DNA of 64,000 bases from positions 1 through 64,000 of the forward strand of contig JANQRK010000088.1 of NCBI GenBank assembly GCA_028284585.1. Direction: 5' to 3'. The translations under genes and the position numbers were made by a program. Under the pieces are notes generated by a model. It was given only the letters and a program-made list of their open reading frames with translations. It was not told the DNA's origin and ran no database searches. This document shows, in pieces, positions 1 to 9,406 of the stretch. Source of the stretch: Chromatiales bacterium (lineage in GTDB: Bacteria; Pseudomonadota; Gammaproteobacteria; Chromatiales; Chromatiaceae). Every line of letters starts with the position of its first letter. Position 1 is the stretch's first letter.

Positions 1-163
1 GCCGCATGGCGTGTTTTGGGGCGCAACCCGAAGGGACGGGGCCGTTTTCCCGTCCAACGGCGTTGCTGCTCGCTCATGTGCGGTGGGCACACCGCGCTCG
101 CAGCGCCTTGCTGGCCAGAAAAACGGCCGCCATCGCTGCGTCTCACTTAGTGTGAACAGGCCC
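1..163. repeat. right part of a hairpin-rich repeat, probably a small non-autonomous transposable element cut by the window edge
   Basis: The stretch before gcvH shows no convincing gene. It holds a chain of small inverted repeats: GGACGGG at 34-40 with CCCGTCC at 49-55, GCGGTG at 80-85 with CACCGC at 90-95, and CACTTAGTG near 145-153. It ends in GAACAGGCC followed by CTAG at 164-167. CTAG fits the YTAR target duplication of IS5-type elements, as seen at the three elements elsewhere in this window, but the end sequence is different, so this would be a second family. The left end lies outside the window, so neither the matching terminal repeat nor the second target copy can be seen. Confidence 0.4.
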
Positions 164-239
164 TAGCTCACGGCGAGCGATCGAAGGCAGGTAGCCGAGG
201 CCCCTGGCAGGGCCGAACAATAGTCCGGGGAGGAGCATC

Positions 240-638
240 ATGAGCAACGACGTCCCAACAGATCTCAAATACAGCAAGTCGCATGAGTGGGTGCGCACCG
301 AAGATGACGGCGTGGTCGCTGTGGGTATAACTGACCATGCCCAGGAGCTGCTGGGTGATCTAGTGTTCGTTGAATTGCCGGAGGTTGGTGTCGAGTTGGG
401 TGCCGGCGCGGAATGTGCCGTTGTCGAATCCGTCAAGGCTGCCTCCGATGTCTATAGCCCACTCAGCGGTGAAGTGATCGAGGTCAACGATGGGTTGGCC
501 GAGGCGCCGGAGACGATCAACCAGGACGCCTACGAGGCGGGCTGGATATTCCGCCTGCGGGTCGCTGACCCGGCCGAACTCGATGCGCTGATGGATGCAG
601 ATGACTATGCCGAGCATGCCGAATCCGAGGACCATTGA
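240..638 (+). CDS. gcvH: glycine cleavage system H protein
   Basis: Lipoyl carrier protein of the glycine cleavage complex; it shuttles the aminomethyl group from the P protein to the T protein in the cytoplasm. The 132-residue product has the family start (SHEWVR near residue 14) and the lipoylation site in [10 protein letters not shown] with Lys66. A strong ribosome binding site (GGGGAGGAG) sits 3-10 bases before the ATG. It heads a gcv cluster with gcvPA 66 bases downstream; gcvT is not in the window. No glycine-riboswitch motif is recognisable in the roughly 75 bases between the repeat at the left edge and the start. Confidence 0.95.
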   Translation: MSNDVPTDLKYSKSHEWVRTEDDGVVAVGITDHAQELLGDLVFVELPEVGVELGAGAECAVVESVKAASDVYSPLSGEVIEVNDGLAEAPETINQDAYEAGWIFRLRVADPAELDALMDADDYAEHAESEDH

Positions 639-704
639 TGGGTATGTCCAGCGTCTTCGGTCGGCACCCGAATCGGCCCTTTGGGATAGCGGTTTAGTCT
701 GACT

Positions 705-2090
705 ATGCCGTTCATTCCGCACACCGAAGAAGACGTCCGCCAGATGCTGGAGGTTATCGGCGTCGAGCGCATCGACGATCTGTTCGACGAGATACCGCCA
801 GATCTGCGTGCCGCAGAGCTTCAGCAAGTGCCCGCCGGGTTGTCCGAGATGGAGACCAGTGCCTTGCTACGGGAACGTGCGCGTGCCGACGGCCAGCCGC
901 TGTGTTTTATCGGCGCGGGGGCCTATGAACACCACATCCCTGCGGCGGTATGGGAGCTGACCACGCGAGGTGAGTTCTACAGCGCTTACACGCCGTATCA
1001 GGCGGAGGCCAGCCAGGGCACTTTGCAGCTGCTCTACGAATATCAGTCGATGATGACAGCGCTGATGGCGATGGATGTGTCCAACGCCTCGCTCTACGAC
1101 GGCGCCTCTGGTCTGGCCGAGGCGGTGTTGATGACAGTGCGCGCCAATCGCAAGTCCAAGTCGCGCCGCATCCTAATGCCACGCACCCTGCACCCGACCT
1201 ACCGCGCGACTGTCCGGACCATTATCGGTAACCAACAGATCGAACTGGTCGAGCTGGATATCGACAGCGCCACTGGCCGCACCGATTTGGATGCACTGCA
1301 GCGCCATGCGGGTCAGGATTTCGCTGCGTTGGTGATTCCGCAACCGAATTTCTTCGGTGTCCTCGAAGATGTCGATGCCATGACCGACTTTGCGCATACC
1401 AATGGGATGCTGGCGGTTGCGGTGGTCAATCCGTTGGCGATGGCGGTCCTCAAGCCGCCTGGGCAGTGGGGAGATAGCGTGCGCAACAGCGGTGCGGACA
1501 TCGCCTGCGGTGAAGGTCAGCCGCTTGGGGCTCCGCTGTCATCCGGTGGCCCCTATTTCGGGTTCATGTGTTGCAAGCAGGCGCTGGTGCGTCAGATGCC
1601 CGGTCGGATCATCGGCCGCACCTTGGACCTAGAAGGCCGCGTCGGTTACGCATTGACCCTACAGGCGCGCGAGCAGCACATCCGACGCTCCAAGGCGACC
1701 TCGAACGTCTGCACCAACCAAGGCCTACTGGTCACGGCCGCGACCATCCACATGGCCTTGCTTGGCGGCGAGGGATTGGCTCGGGCGGCGGCTAATTGCC
1801 ATGCCAACACCCTGAGCCTGCTCAATCACCTGGCTGCGATCGAGGGCGTCGAACGACTGTTTTCCGGGCCGGTGTTTCACGAGGGTGTTGTGCGGCTGGC
1901 GGCCCCGACTTCCGAGGTGTTGGGCGCGCTGGCGGAGGGCGACTTGCTCGGAGGCTACGATCTGGCCGGCGACTATCCGGAGCTCGGGCGCGCCTTGCTG
2001 GTCTGTGCGACTGAACTGCGCACCGAGCGCGATATTCAAGAGTACACCGACAAGCTGACTCAGATCATGGCCGCTCGCGACCTGGCCTAA
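705..2090 (+). CDS. gcvPA: glycine dehydrogenase (decarboxylating) subunit 1
   Basis: N-terminal half of the split P protein of the glycine cleavage system, 461 residues, the usual length for the two-subunit type. The start [15 protein letters not shown] is characteristic of GcvPA. It forms a heterodimer with GcvPB, which carries the PLP lysine, and decarboxylates glycine onto the lipoyl arm of GcvH. The start codon has no strong Shine-Dalgarno sequence, which suggests lower initiation or coupling to upstream translation. It is separated from its partner gcvPB (2713) by tpx, an unusual arrangement. Confidence 0.95.
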   Translation: MPFIPHTEEDVRQMLEVIGVERIDDLFDEIPPDLRAAELQQVPAGLSEMETSALLRERARADGQPLCFIGAGAYEHHIPAAVWELTTRGEFYSAYTPYQAEASQGTLQLLYEYQSMMTALMAMDVSNASLYDGASGLAEAVLMTVRANRKSKSRRILMPRTLHPTYRATVRTIIGNQQIELVELDIDSATGRTDLDALQRHAGQDFAALVIPQPNFFGVLEDVDAMTDFAHTNGMLAVAVVNPLAMAVLKPPGQWGDSVRNSGADIACGEGQPLGAPLSSGGPYFGFMCCKQALVRQMPGRIIGRTLDLEGRVGYALTLQAREQHIRRSKATSNVCTNQGLLVTAATIHMALLGGEGLARAAANCHANTLSLLNHLAAIEGVERLFSGPVFHEGVVRLAAPTSEVLGALAEGDLLGGYDLAGDYPELGRALLVCATELRTERDIQEYTDKLTQIMAARDLA

Positions 2091-2137
2091 AGCCCGGCGT
2101 AGCCCAAGTTCATAAGCAACCCGATAGGAGAAGCGAG

Positions 2138-2638
2138 ATGGCACAGATAACACTGCATGGAACCCCGATCAACACTAACGGGGAGTTGCCCGCTGTTGGC
2201 AGCACGGCACCAAATTTCGCGCTGGTCGATGGCGAACTGAACGATGTTGGATTAGCCGATTTCCCGGGTAAGAAGAAGCTGATCAGCATCGTGCCCAGTC
2301 TCGACACTCCGACCTGTGCGACCTCGACTAGAGTCTTCAACGAACGCCTAGGCGGCCGCGACGACGTCGTCGTGTTGGTCGTCTCGGCCGATCTGCCGTT
2401 CGCCCAGGGGCGGTTCTGCCAGGCCGAGGGGACCGCCGACGTTAGGACCCTGTCGATGATGCGCTCGCGCGACTTTGCCAAGGCCTATGGCGTGCTGATC
2501 GTCGACGGCCCACTGGCCGGTATTACCGGGCGCGCGGCGCTGGCGCTGGATGCGAACAACAAGGTCCTACATTGCGAGTTGGTCGGCGAGATCGCTGACG
2601 AGCCGAATTACGATGCGGCGATTGCGGCGCTGGCTTGA
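2138..2638 (+). CDS. tpx: thiol peroxidase (Tpx, atypical 2-Cys peroxiredoxin)
   Basis: Reduces hydrogen peroxide and alkyl hydroperoxides using thioredoxin. The 166-residue product matches the family length and shows the peroxidatic cysteine in [12 protein letters not shown] (Cys60) and the resolving cysteine in FAQGRFCQ (Cys94). A good ribosome binding site (TAGGAGAAG) precedes the ATG. It lies on the same strand between gcvPA (48 bases upstream) and gcvPB (start 75 bases downstream), so it is probably co-transcribed with the glycine cleavage genes. Tpx is normally a monocistronic gene elsewhere; why it sits inside this cluster cannot be read from the sequence. Confidence 0.95.
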   Translation: MAQITLHGTPINTNGELPAVGSTAPNFALVDGELNDVGLADFPGKKKLISIVPSLDTPTCATSTRVFNERLGGRDDVVVLVVSADLPFAQGRFCQAEGTADVRTLSMMRSRDFAKAYGVLIVDGPLAGITGRAALALDANNKVLHCELVGEIADEPNYDAAIAALA

Positions 2639-2712
2639 GGCCGGCAGCACCCGACCCGCGGGCGCAGCTATGCTGCAGCCAAGCAGTAACCTATGACGGA
2701 CGTATGCGACCC

Positions 2713-4164
2713 ATGTTGATCCAAGAGCAATCCAGAGCCGGTCGTCGCGCTTTCGCCCAGTCGCCGAAGGAGAAACCAGCACTCGAGCACATCCCCACCA
2801 AGCTCTTGCGCGATCGGGCACCGGCGCTGCCCGAGGTTTCGGAGATGCAGGCTGTGCGGCATTACACGCGTCTGTCGCAAAAGAATTTTTCGATCGACAC
2901 CCAATTCTACCCGCTCGGCTCATGCACGATGAAGTACAACCCGCGGGCCTGTAACTCTCTGGCGATGTTGCCTGGGCTGGTGTCTCGCCACCCGCATGCC
3001 CCGGCCTCGCACAGCCAGGGTTTCTTGGCCTGCCTGTATGAATTGCAAGAGATGCTGAAGGACGTGACCGGAATGCGATCCGTGTCCTTGGTGCCGGCAG
3101 CGGGAGCGCAGGGCGAGCTGGCCGGGGTGGCGATGATCCGTGCGTACCATGATGCCCGTGGCGATGCTGCGCGACGCGAGATTATCGTCCCGGATGCCGC
3201 TCATGGCACCAACCCGGCGACTGCGGTGATGTGCGGTTACCAGGTGCGCGAGATCCCGACGCTGGACGACGGCGATGTGGATATCGAGGCACTCAAGGCC
3301 GCGCTGGGTCCGCACACGGCGGGGATCATGCTCACCAATCCTTCCACGGTCGGGGTGTTCGAGCGCCGTATTACCGAGATTGCCGGGCTAGTGCACACGG
3401 CAGGTGGCCTGCTGTATTACGACGGCGCCAATCTCAACGCCATTTTGGGCAAGGTGCGACCGGGTGACATGGGATTCGACGTCATTCACATGAATCTGCA
3501 CAAGACCTTCTCGACGCCGCATGGTGGGGGTGGGCCAGGTTCCGGGCCGGTCGGGGTGAGTGAGCGCTTGATGCCCTTTCTGCCGATTCCGATGGTTGGC
3601 TATGATGGCGGCGACTATCATTGGCTGACCGAGCAAGACTATCCGCAAACCATAGGTAGGCTGTCAGCCTTCGCCGGCAATGCCGGGGTGCTATTGCGGG
3701 CCTATATCTACGCTAGGTTGCTCGGGCGTGAAGGCATGGTGCGGGTCGCCGAATATGCCACGCTTAACGCCAACTATCTCGCCAAGCGTCTGAGCCAAGC
3801 CGGTTTCGAATTGGCCTACCCGGAGCGCCGCGCGACCCATGAATTCATCGTCACCTTGAAGCGCCAGGCCAAGGAGCTCGGGGTGAGCGCGATGGATTTT
3901 GCCAAGCGCCTGTTGGACCACGGCCATCACGCGCCGACCACATATTTCCCATTGCTGGTGCCGGAGTGTTTTCTGATCGAGCCGGCCGAGACCGAGGCGC
4001 TGGACGCGCTCGATAGCTTTGTCGAGGCGATGGCCCACATACTGGCCGAGGCAGAAACCGATCCGGAAGTGGTTAAGTCGGCACCGCACTCGCTGCCCGT
4101 GCGTCGTCTGGACGATGTGCGCGCCGCTCGGGAACTGGATCTGCGCTGGCGGGAGCGTGCTTGA
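2713..4164 (+). CDS. gcvPB: glycine dehydrogenase (decarboxylating) subunit 2
   Basis: C-terminal, PLP-carrying half of the split P protein, 483 residues. The PLP lysine is visible in [16 protein letters not shown] (Lys264), followed by the glycine-rich loop. I chose the ATG at 2713 ([14 protein letters not shown]) because family members start with a similar MLIFERSRPGR sequence; an ATG three codons upstream (2704) and a TTG at 2635 overlapping the tpx stop are possible but less likely. It is followed after 13 bases by dgkA on the same strand. Confidence 0.94.
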   Translation: MLIQEQSRAGRRAFAQSPKEKPALEHIPTKLLRDRAPALPEVSEMQAVRHYTRLSQKNFSIDTQFYPLGSCTMKYNPRACNSLAMLPGLVSRHPHAPASHSQGFLACLYELQEMLKDVTGMRSVSLVPAAGAQGELAGVAMIRAYHDARGDAARREIIVPDAAHGTNPATAVMCGYQVREIPTLDDGDVDIEALKAALGPHTAGIMLTNPSTVGVFERRITEIAGLVHTAGGLLYYDGANLNAILGKVRPGDMGFDVIHMNLHKTFSTPHGGGGPGSGPVGVSERLMPFLPIPMVGYDGGDYHWLTEQDYPQTIGRLSAFAGNAGVLLRAYIYARLLGREGMVRVAEYATLNANYLAKRLSQAGFELAYPERRATHEFIVTLKRQAKELGVSAMDFAKRLLDHGHHAPTTYFPLLVPECFLIEPAETEALDALDSFVEAMAHILAEAETDPEVVKSAPHSLPVRRLDDVRAARELDLRWRERA

Positions 4165-4177
4165 GCAAGCGCTCACG

Positions 4178-4552
4178 ATGTCTGAGTTCAACGATACGGC
4201 GGGGATCGCACGGCTGGTTCGCGCCTTCGGTTATTCCTATCAAGGGTTCCTCGCCTGCTATCGGCACGAGGCAGCGTTTCGTCAGGAGGTCCTAGCTTCC
4301 TTGGTCGTGATCCCGCTGGGTCTCTGGCTTGGCGCAGACGGGGTCGAGCGCGCCTTGCTAGTGGGTAGTTGGCTAATGGTGCTGATCGTCGAGCTACTCA
4401 ACTCGGCGATCGAGGCCACGGTCGACCGCTTCGGCCCCGAACTCCACAAGCTGTCGGGCCGGGCCAAAGACATCGCGTCGGCCTCGGTGTTCGCATCGAT
4501 CAGCCTTGCGGTCATTGTTTGGGCCCTGGTCCTACTCCCCCGACTGCCTTAG
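4178..4552 (+). CDS. dgkA: diacylglycerol kinase
   Basis: Small integral membrane kinase that phosphorylates diacylglycerol to phosphatidate in the inner membrane. The 124-residue product has three hydrophobic segments and the family signature around ELLNSAIEATVDR, with the nearby LSGRAKDIASA. The start at 4178 (MSEFND) gives the usual family length; longer frames overlap gcvPB. It starts 13 bases after the gcvPB stop and is probably transcribed with it, although no functional link to glycine cleavage is evident. Confidence 0.93.
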   Translation: MSEFNDTAGIARLVRAFGYSYQGFLACYRHEAAFRQEVLASLVVIPLGLWLGADGVERALLVGSWLMVLIVELLNSAIEATVDRFGPELHKLSGRAKDIASASVFASISLAVIVWALVLLPRLP

Positions 4553-4677
4553 GCCCAGCACATGGCGGCGCAGTTTTCTGATCGGAATGTCTCGAGGCTT
4601 CTTCAGGGTTGCAGTTCACGGTGGTGGCCGACGCGGTAACATCCTCCCCCAGACGCTTGTTCGGAGACCTTCACCCC

Positions 4678-5637
4678 ATGGCCGGTTCTAGCCTGCTCGC
4701 ATTACTCGATGATATCGCTACCGTGCTAGACGATATCGCCATCATGACCAGGGTTGCGGCGAAGAAGACGGCTGGGGTGCTGGGCGACGACTTGGCGCTC
4801 AACGCACAACAGGTATCAGGGGTGCGCGCCGATCGGGAGTTGCCGGTCGTCTGGGCCGTGGCGCGTGGCTCGGTCAAGAACAAAGCAATCCTGGTACCCG
4901 CTGCACTCGTCATCAGCGTCGTGGCTCCCTGGGCGATCACACCCTTGCTGATGCTTGGTGGGTTGTATCTGTGCTTCGAGGGCTTCGAGAAGCTGGCCCA
5001 CAAATTCTTGCACCCCAAGGCCGAAGACGAGGCGCATCGGAGGGAATTGGCCCGGGCGTTGGCCGATCCCACGGTGGACATGCAGGTGTTCGAGCGGACC
5101 AAGATCCGCGGTGCCATCCGTACCGATTTCATTCTCTCCGCTGAGATCATCGTGATCAGCCTGGGCAGCGCCGCCAGTGCGTCCTTTGGCATCCAAGTGG
5201 CGGTGCTGATTGGTATCGCGGTGCTGATGACCGTTGGCGTGTATGGCCTGGTGGCTGGGATAGTCAAACTGGACGATGCCGGGGCCTGGTTGGTGCAGCG
5301 ATCGGGCAGCGATCTCTGGGCCGGGCTGCAACGCCGCCTGGGAGCTGGGATTCTCACCGCAGCACCCTGGCTAATGAAGACCCTGTCGATCGTTGGCACG
5401 GCGGCGATGTTCCTGGTCGGTGGCGGCATCCTGGTGCACGGTCTGCCTTGGTTACATCACCTGATCCATGGTGTTGTCCACCAGGCTGAGGCAATACCTG
5501 GCGTCGGCGCGGTTTTGGCCGGTGCGGTGCCCACATTGCTGAACGGTGTGGTGGGCGTATTGGCCGGTGGTTTGGTTCTAGCAGGTGTTGCGCTGGGACG
5601 CATGGCTTGGCGGGCTATGCATCCTGAGCAAACTTGA
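4678..5637 (+). CDS. DUF808 family inner membrane protein (YedI-like)
   Basis: The 319-residue protein matches the DUF808/YedI family: [19 protein letters not shown] at the start, the middle [17 protein letters not shown], then several hydrophobic segments and a C-terminal transmembrane region. The biochemical function of the family is not established. The ATG at 4678 follows CGGAGACC, a fair ribosome binding site; an earlier in-frame ATG at 4609 would add an untypical leader. It is on the same strand as dgkA (125-base gap) and ends 58 bases before the convergent SoxK-like gene. Confidence 0.88.
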   Translation: MAGSSLLALLDDIATVLDDIAIMTRVAAKKTAGVLGDDLALNAQQVSGVRADRELPVVWAVARGSVKNKAILVPAALVISVVAPWAITPLLMLGGLYLCFEGFEKLAHKFLHPKAEDEAHRRELARALADPTVDMQVFERTKIRGAIRTDFILSAEIIVISLGSAASASFGIQVAVLIGIAVLMTVGVYGLVAGIVKLDDAGAWLVQRSGSDLWAGLQRRLGAGILTAAPWLMKTLSIVGTAAMFLVGGGILVHGLPWLHHLIHGVVHQAEAIPGVGAVLAGAVPTLLNGVVGVLAGGLVLAGVALGRMAWRAMHPEQT

Positions 5638-5695
5638 CCCTGGCGCAGGTGCGCTGATCCGAGTTGGTGTCAGCCGGGTTTGTTCCACCGAAGGA

Positions 5696-6010
5696 TCAGT
5701 CGTACAGGTAAGCGGGATTGCCGGCGTCGGCTTGCTCTAGCGCCTGAGTCTTACCCAAGCGAGCCTGTGCCTCGGCCCCATGGGCGAGGGAGACTGCCTT
5801 GTCAAAGTTGCCGTCGGCGGCGGCCTGCTTGGCCGCTTTGATCATCTTGCCGATATCGCGCCACTCACCGTTAACCCTAGCTGCTGCCCTTTGCGCAGTC
5901 TGGGCCGCCTCGATAGCCCTTGCGGCGGTTGAGGCGTCGGTCACCCCCGCATTGGCGCTGCATACAAGGCCGCTGATCATTGCGCTGAGTAAGGTCTTTA
6001 TGAACAACAT
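5696..6010 (-). CDS. soxK: SoxK-like periplasmic SoxXA-binding protein
   Basis: The 104-residue protein starts with a signal peptide (cleavage probably after VCSANA) and continues as an alanine-rich helical protein with EAAQTAQRAAARVNGEWRD and a QARLGKTQALEQAD segment ending in YLYD. This resembles the small SoxK/SoxXA-binding proteins of purple sulfur bacteria, which bind the SoxXA cytochrome of thiosulfate oxidation. AGAGGG lies 8 bases before the ATG. No other sox gene is in the window, so the assignment rests on sequence pattern alone; some relatives of this family occur away from sox operons. Confidence 0.6.
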   Translation of the reverse strand: MLFIKTLLSAMISGLVCSANAGVTDASTAARAIEAAQTAQRAAARVNGEWRDIGKMIKAAKQAAADGNFDKAVSLAHGAEAQARLGKTQALEQADAGNPAYLYD

Positions 6011-6197
6011 GCGAAATCCCTCTGCTTACCCAACACTCGGTGGTGTGGCCGGTTGCTATCCGCACTGCGACAGGGCAACCCTCGACTTGGCCAGGTAACG
6101 GGCGCTTAAGGTACCATCCTGGTGCGCCGGGTGCACCTGCTGCCGAGCGCAGTGGCCCATACTGTACTTGGCCTCATGTCCTTGAGGGTTTGCATTG

Positions 6198-7130
6198 ATG
6201 ACAGCATTGATCTGCGGTTCGATGGCCTTCGACACCATCATGGTGTTTCAAGACCAGTTTAAGAACCATATTCTGCCCGACCAGGTGCACATCCTAAATG
6301 TGTCTTTTCTGGTTCCAGAGATGCGTCGCAACTTCGGTGGCTGTGCAGGGAATATCGCTTTCAGTCTGCGTCAGCTGGGCGGGGAAGGGGTGCCGATGGC
6401 GACCGTTGGCAGTGATTTCGGGCCCTATGCGGCTTGGCTGGACCAGCACGAGATCCGGCGTGATGCGCTACGCGAGATCGGCGAGGCCTTTACCGCCCAG
6501 GCCTACATCACCACCGATCAGGATGACAATCAGATCACCGCCTTTCACCCGGGCGCGATGAATCATGCACATGAGGTCCGGGTGGACGATGTCGCACAGG
6601 TCGCTTTGGGCATGGTCTCGCCAGATGGCCGGCGCGGCATGATTGAACACGCCGAGCAGTTCGCCGCCGCGGGGATTCCATTCATTTTTGATCCTGGGCA
6701 AGGCATGCCAATGTTCGATGGCGACGACCTCAATCGGTTCGTGGCTCAGGCTAGCTGGTTGGCCTTCAACGACTACGAGGCCAAGCTGATGCAGGAGCGC
6801 ACGGGCAAGTCCCCAGAGCAGCTCGCACGCGAGGTCGAAGGGGTCATCGTGACCCGTGGCGCGGCTGGGTCGAGCCTTTTTTCCAAAGGTAAGACGCTGG
6901 AGATTCCGGCGGCCCCGGCGCGGCGTCTGGTCGATCCCACTGGTTGCGGCGATGCCTACCGGGCCGGGTTGCTATACGGCCTGCAAAACGACCTGGACTG
7001 GGAGGTGACCGGGCGCATTGCCTCTCTGATGGGAGCGCTAAAGATCGAGCATGCCGGGACCCAGAATCACGCCTTCGAACGCGCAGACTTTGATGCCCGG
7101 TTCCATGAGGCCTTCGGGTTCGCGCTATGA
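6198..7130 (+). CDS. PfkB family kinase, probably adenosine kinase-like
   Basis: 310-residue ribokinase-fold kinase. The first signature NFGGCAGNIAF and the second DPTGCGDAYRAG, which carries the catalytic aspartate, are both present. This GCGDAYRAG form occurs in gammaproteobacterial proteins annotated as adenosine kinase or sugar kinase, so the substrate is not certain. The ATG at 6198 (MTALICGS) is preferred over the TTG one codon upstream. It is followed 48 bases later by moeA on the same strand; no direct link with molybdopterin synthesis is known. Confidence 0.85.
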   Translation: MTALICGSMAFDTIMVFQDQFKNHILPDQVHILNVSFLVPEMRRNFGGCAGNIAFSLRQLGGEGVPMATVGSDFGPYAAWLDQHEIRRDALREIGEAFTAQAYITTDQDDNQITAFHPGAMNHAHEVRVDDVAQVALGMVSPDGRRGMIEHAEQFAAAGIPFIFDPGQGMPMFDGDDLNRFVAQASWLAFNDYEAKLMQERTGKSPEQLAREVEGVIVTRGAAGSSLFSKGKTLEIPAAPARRLVDPTGCGDAYRAGLLYGLQNDLDWEVTGRIASLMGALKIEHAGTQNHAFERADFDARFHEAFGFAL

Positions 7131-7178
7131 ATCCCGGATTCCCGCTAGGGCCCATGTCGGTGATCGCGAGGGGGTGAC

Positions 7179-8420
7179 ATGTCTGAGGCTGGCTGCACAC
7201 CAACACTGGACGGGCTATTGTCGTGCGAGGCCGCTGTCGAGCGCCTGGTCGCGGCAGCCCGGCCGATTCACGACCGGCGCCCTGTCGGGCTGCGCGAGGC
7301 CTTGGGCGAGGTGTTGGCCAAGCCCGTGGTCAGTTCGATCGATGTACCTGCCTGGGATTACAGCGCGATGGACGGCTACGCAGTGCGTGCTGCCGAATGC
7401 AGTGCGCCGGGTGCCGAGTTGCCAATATCGCAGCGCCTGCCGGCAGGCGTGTCACCCGAGCCGCTAGCGGCGGGTACGGCTGCGCGAATCTTTACCGGTG
7501 CGCCTATTCCCGCTGGCTGTGACAGCGTGGTGATACAAGAGGTTTGCACGGCGCTGGACGGGCGGGTTCAAATCGATAGCGCGGTAGAGCCGGATAAGAA
7601 CATTCGCCGGCGCGGCGAGGATATCCGCGCGGGCAGTGAAGTGATCGCTGCGGGTACCCGCCTGCAGGCCCAACATCTGGGTCTGGCAGCCTCGGTCGGT
7701 GTGGACGAATTAGTGGTCTGCCGCCGGCCACGTGTAGCGTTGTTTTCCACCGGTGATGAACTCGTGATGCCGGGCGAGCCTCTGGCACCTGGCAAGATCT
7801 ACAATTCCAATCTTTTTTCGGCGCGCGGCCTGCTGCAGGCGCTGGGTTGCGAGGTCATCGAATTGGGCATCATCGAGGATTCATTGGAGGCGACCAAGGC
7901 CGCGTTGGCGAGCGGTGCGAGCGGAGCCGACTTGGTCGTGGCCTCAGGTGGTGTATCAGTGGGTGAAGAGGATCACGTGAAGCCGGCGGTCGAGGCGCTG
8001 GGTTCGCTCGACTTGTGGAAGATCGCGATCCGACCGGGTAAACCTGTAGCCTTCGGACATGTCGGTGCTACCCCTTTTATTGGCTCTCCGGGCAATCCCG
8101 TATCCTTGTTCGTCACCTTCCTGTTGTTCGTCCGGCCGTTTGTACTGCGGCTGCAAGGGCGCCGTGATTGGCAAGTGCAGCCGGTAGTGGCGGCGGCTGA
8201 TTTCGACTGGCCAAGACCAGACAAACGCCGCGAGTTTCAGCGTGCCCGCCTGGAGACCGATGCCAGTGGCGCACTGCGCTTGCGTGTCCATCCCAGTCGC
8301 TCGTCGGGCGTGCTGAGTTCGGTGACTTGGGCCAATGGCTTGGCGGTGATCAGGGAAGGGCAGGTGATCCAGCGTGGCGATCCGGTCGACTTTCTACCAT
8401 TCAACGAGTTGCTGACATGA
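7179..8420 (+). CDS. moeA: molybdopterin molybdenumtransferase MoeA
   Basis: Inserts molybdate into adenylylated molybdopterin in the last step of molybdenum cofactor synthesis. The 413-residue product has the family features: DVPAWDYSAMDGYAVR near residue 50, IFTGAPIPAGCDSVV, FSTGDEL and VVASGGVSVGEEDHV in the MPT-binding domain, SPGNPVS, and the C-terminal beta-barrel. AGGGGGTGAC gives a strong ribosome binding site. Its stop overlaps the moaD start (ATGA at 8417-8420), so translation is coupled. Confidence 0.95.
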   Translation: MSEAGCTPTLDGLLSCEAAVERLVAAARPIHDRRPVGLREALGEVLAKPVVSSIDVPAWDYSAMDGYAVRAAECSAPGAELPISQRLPAGVSPEPLAAGTAARIFTGAPIPAGCDSVVIQEVCTALDGRVQIDSAVEPDKNIRRRGEDIRAGSEVIAAGTRLQAQHLGLAASVGVDELVVCRRPRVALFSTGDELVMPGEPLAPGKIYNSNLFSARGLLQALGCEVIELGIIEDSLEATKAALASGASGADLVVASGGVSVGEEDHVKPAVEALGSLDLWKIAIRPGKPVAFGHVGATPFIGSPGNPVSLFVTFLLFVRPFVLRLQGRRDWQVQPVVAAADFDWPRPDKRREFQRARLETDASGALRLRVHPSRSSGVLSSVTWANGLAVIREGQVIQRGDPVDFLPFNELLT

Positions 8421-8665
8421 TCCGTGTTTTGTATTTCGCGAGTTTGAGAGAGCGCCTGGGGCGCGATGCCGAGACCTTGGGGGATCCGCCCCAGACACTG
8501 GCCGATTTGCGTACCGTGCTGGTCGGGCGCGGTGGCGTTTGGGGTGAGGTCTTCGCCGAGGACCAGGCGGTGCTGGCGGCAGTCAATCAGGAGATGGCCA
8601 ACCCCGAGCAGCCCCTGACCGATGGCGATGAGATAGGCTTTTTCCCGCCAGTGACCGGCGGCTAA
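8417..8665 (+). CDS. moaD: molybdopterin synthase small subunit MoaD
   Basis: Ubiquitin-like sulfur carrier of molybdopterin synthase, 82 residues, with MIRVLYFASLRERLG at the start and the essential C-terminal double glycine (PPVTGG) whose last residue is thiocarboxylated. The start at 8417 overlaps the moeA stop by four bases. moaE follows 19 bases later with its own ribosome binding site (GGGAGGA), so both synthase subunits are made from the same transcript. Confidence 0.95.
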   Translation: MIRVLYFASLRERLGRDAETLGDPPQTLADLRTVLVGRGGVWGEVFAEDQAVLAAVNQEMANPEQPLTDGDEIGFFPPVTGG

Positions 8666-8684
8666 AGCCATTCGGGAGGATGAA

Positions 8685-9221
8685 ATGAATGTCGAGATCA
8701 GGATCCAAGAAACCCCATTGGATGCCTTATCCGAGGTACCGCCCGTGTACCTTGGTCGGCCGTCGGTGGGTGGGGTGGTCAGCTTCATCGGTCTGATGCG
8801 CGACGTAAACCAAGATGCGCACATCACTAAGATGGTGCTTGAGCACTACCCCGGCATGACCGAAAAGGCGCTCGCCGAGATCGTTGCCGAGGCGGGCGAG
8901 CGTTGGGACCTGGCGGGGGTTCGGGTAGTACATCGGGTGGGTGAGCTGCGGCCGCAGGACCCGATCGTGTTGGTTGCGGTCGCCAGCCGGCATCGCGGTG
9001 AGGCCTTTCGTGCCTGCGAGTTCATCATGGATTATCTAAAGACTCGGGCACCATTTTGGAAGAAGGAGCACACCGATGCGGGTGCGGCACACTGGGTAGA
9101 CGCGCGCGACAGTGACACCGAGGCCGCAGATACTTGGCATCAAACGCAAGGCGCGCGGAGTGACCGAGATGACATGCCATCGGCTCACCCGTCCACTGCC
9201 GGTGAGGCGGGTTCCACATGA
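8685..9221 (+). CDS. moaE: molybdopterin synthase catalytic subunit MoaE
   Basis: Catalytic subunit that, with MoaD thiocarboxylate, converts cyclic pyranopterin monophosphate to molybdopterin. The product contains GGVVSFIGLMRDVN, the HRVGEL and VASRHRGEAFRACEF motifs and the active-site lysines in LKTRAPFWKKEH. At 178 residues it is about 25 longer than usual; the extra, polar C-terminal tail begins near residue 150 and has no recognised domain. Its last four bases overlap the start of the next small gene (ATGA at 9218). Confidence 0.95.
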   Translation: MNVEIRIQETPLDALSEVPPVYLGRPSVGGVVSFIGLMRDVNQDAHITKMVLEHYPGMTEKALAEIVAEAGERWDLAGVRVVHRVGELRPQDPIVLVAVASRHRGEAFRACEFIMDYLKTRAPFWKKEHTDAGAAHWVDARDSDTEAADTWHQTQGARSDRDDMPSAHPSTAGEAGST

Positions 9222-9406
9222 GCTGGATAACACGTAAGCGTATCTGCCGAAGCTGTGGCAGTACCGAATTAACTCGGTACCATCGCGCCTATTGGATGCG
9301 CCTGTTCAAGGGCAGCCAATTGTTGCGTTGTCGCCAATGTCGCTCAACTATCCTTTTGTTGCGCGAGGTCAGCCGTGGCCAGAACTCGACGGTTGACGGT
9401 AGTTGA
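9218..9406 (+). CDS. small zinc-ribbon-like protein of unknown function
   Basis: The 62-residue product has two CxxC pairs (CRSCGS near residue 10 and CRQCRS near residue 38) separated by a basic, aromatic stretch, which is the layout of a single zinc ribbon. Its ATG overlaps the moaE stop in an ATGA junction, suggesting translational coupling to the molybdopterin operon. The last 63 bases overlap, on the opposite strand, the 3' end of the anti-sigma-like gene at 9344. It is probably real because of the paired cysteines and the junction, but the function is unknown. Confidence 0.55.
   Translation: MSWITRKRICRSCGSTELTRYHRAYWMRLFKGSQLLRCRQCRSTILLLREVSRGQNSTVDGS

Noticed and set aside
170-239. 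Glycine riboswitch upstream of gcvH
   Set aside because: None of the conserved glycine aptamer segments is visible in this short leader.
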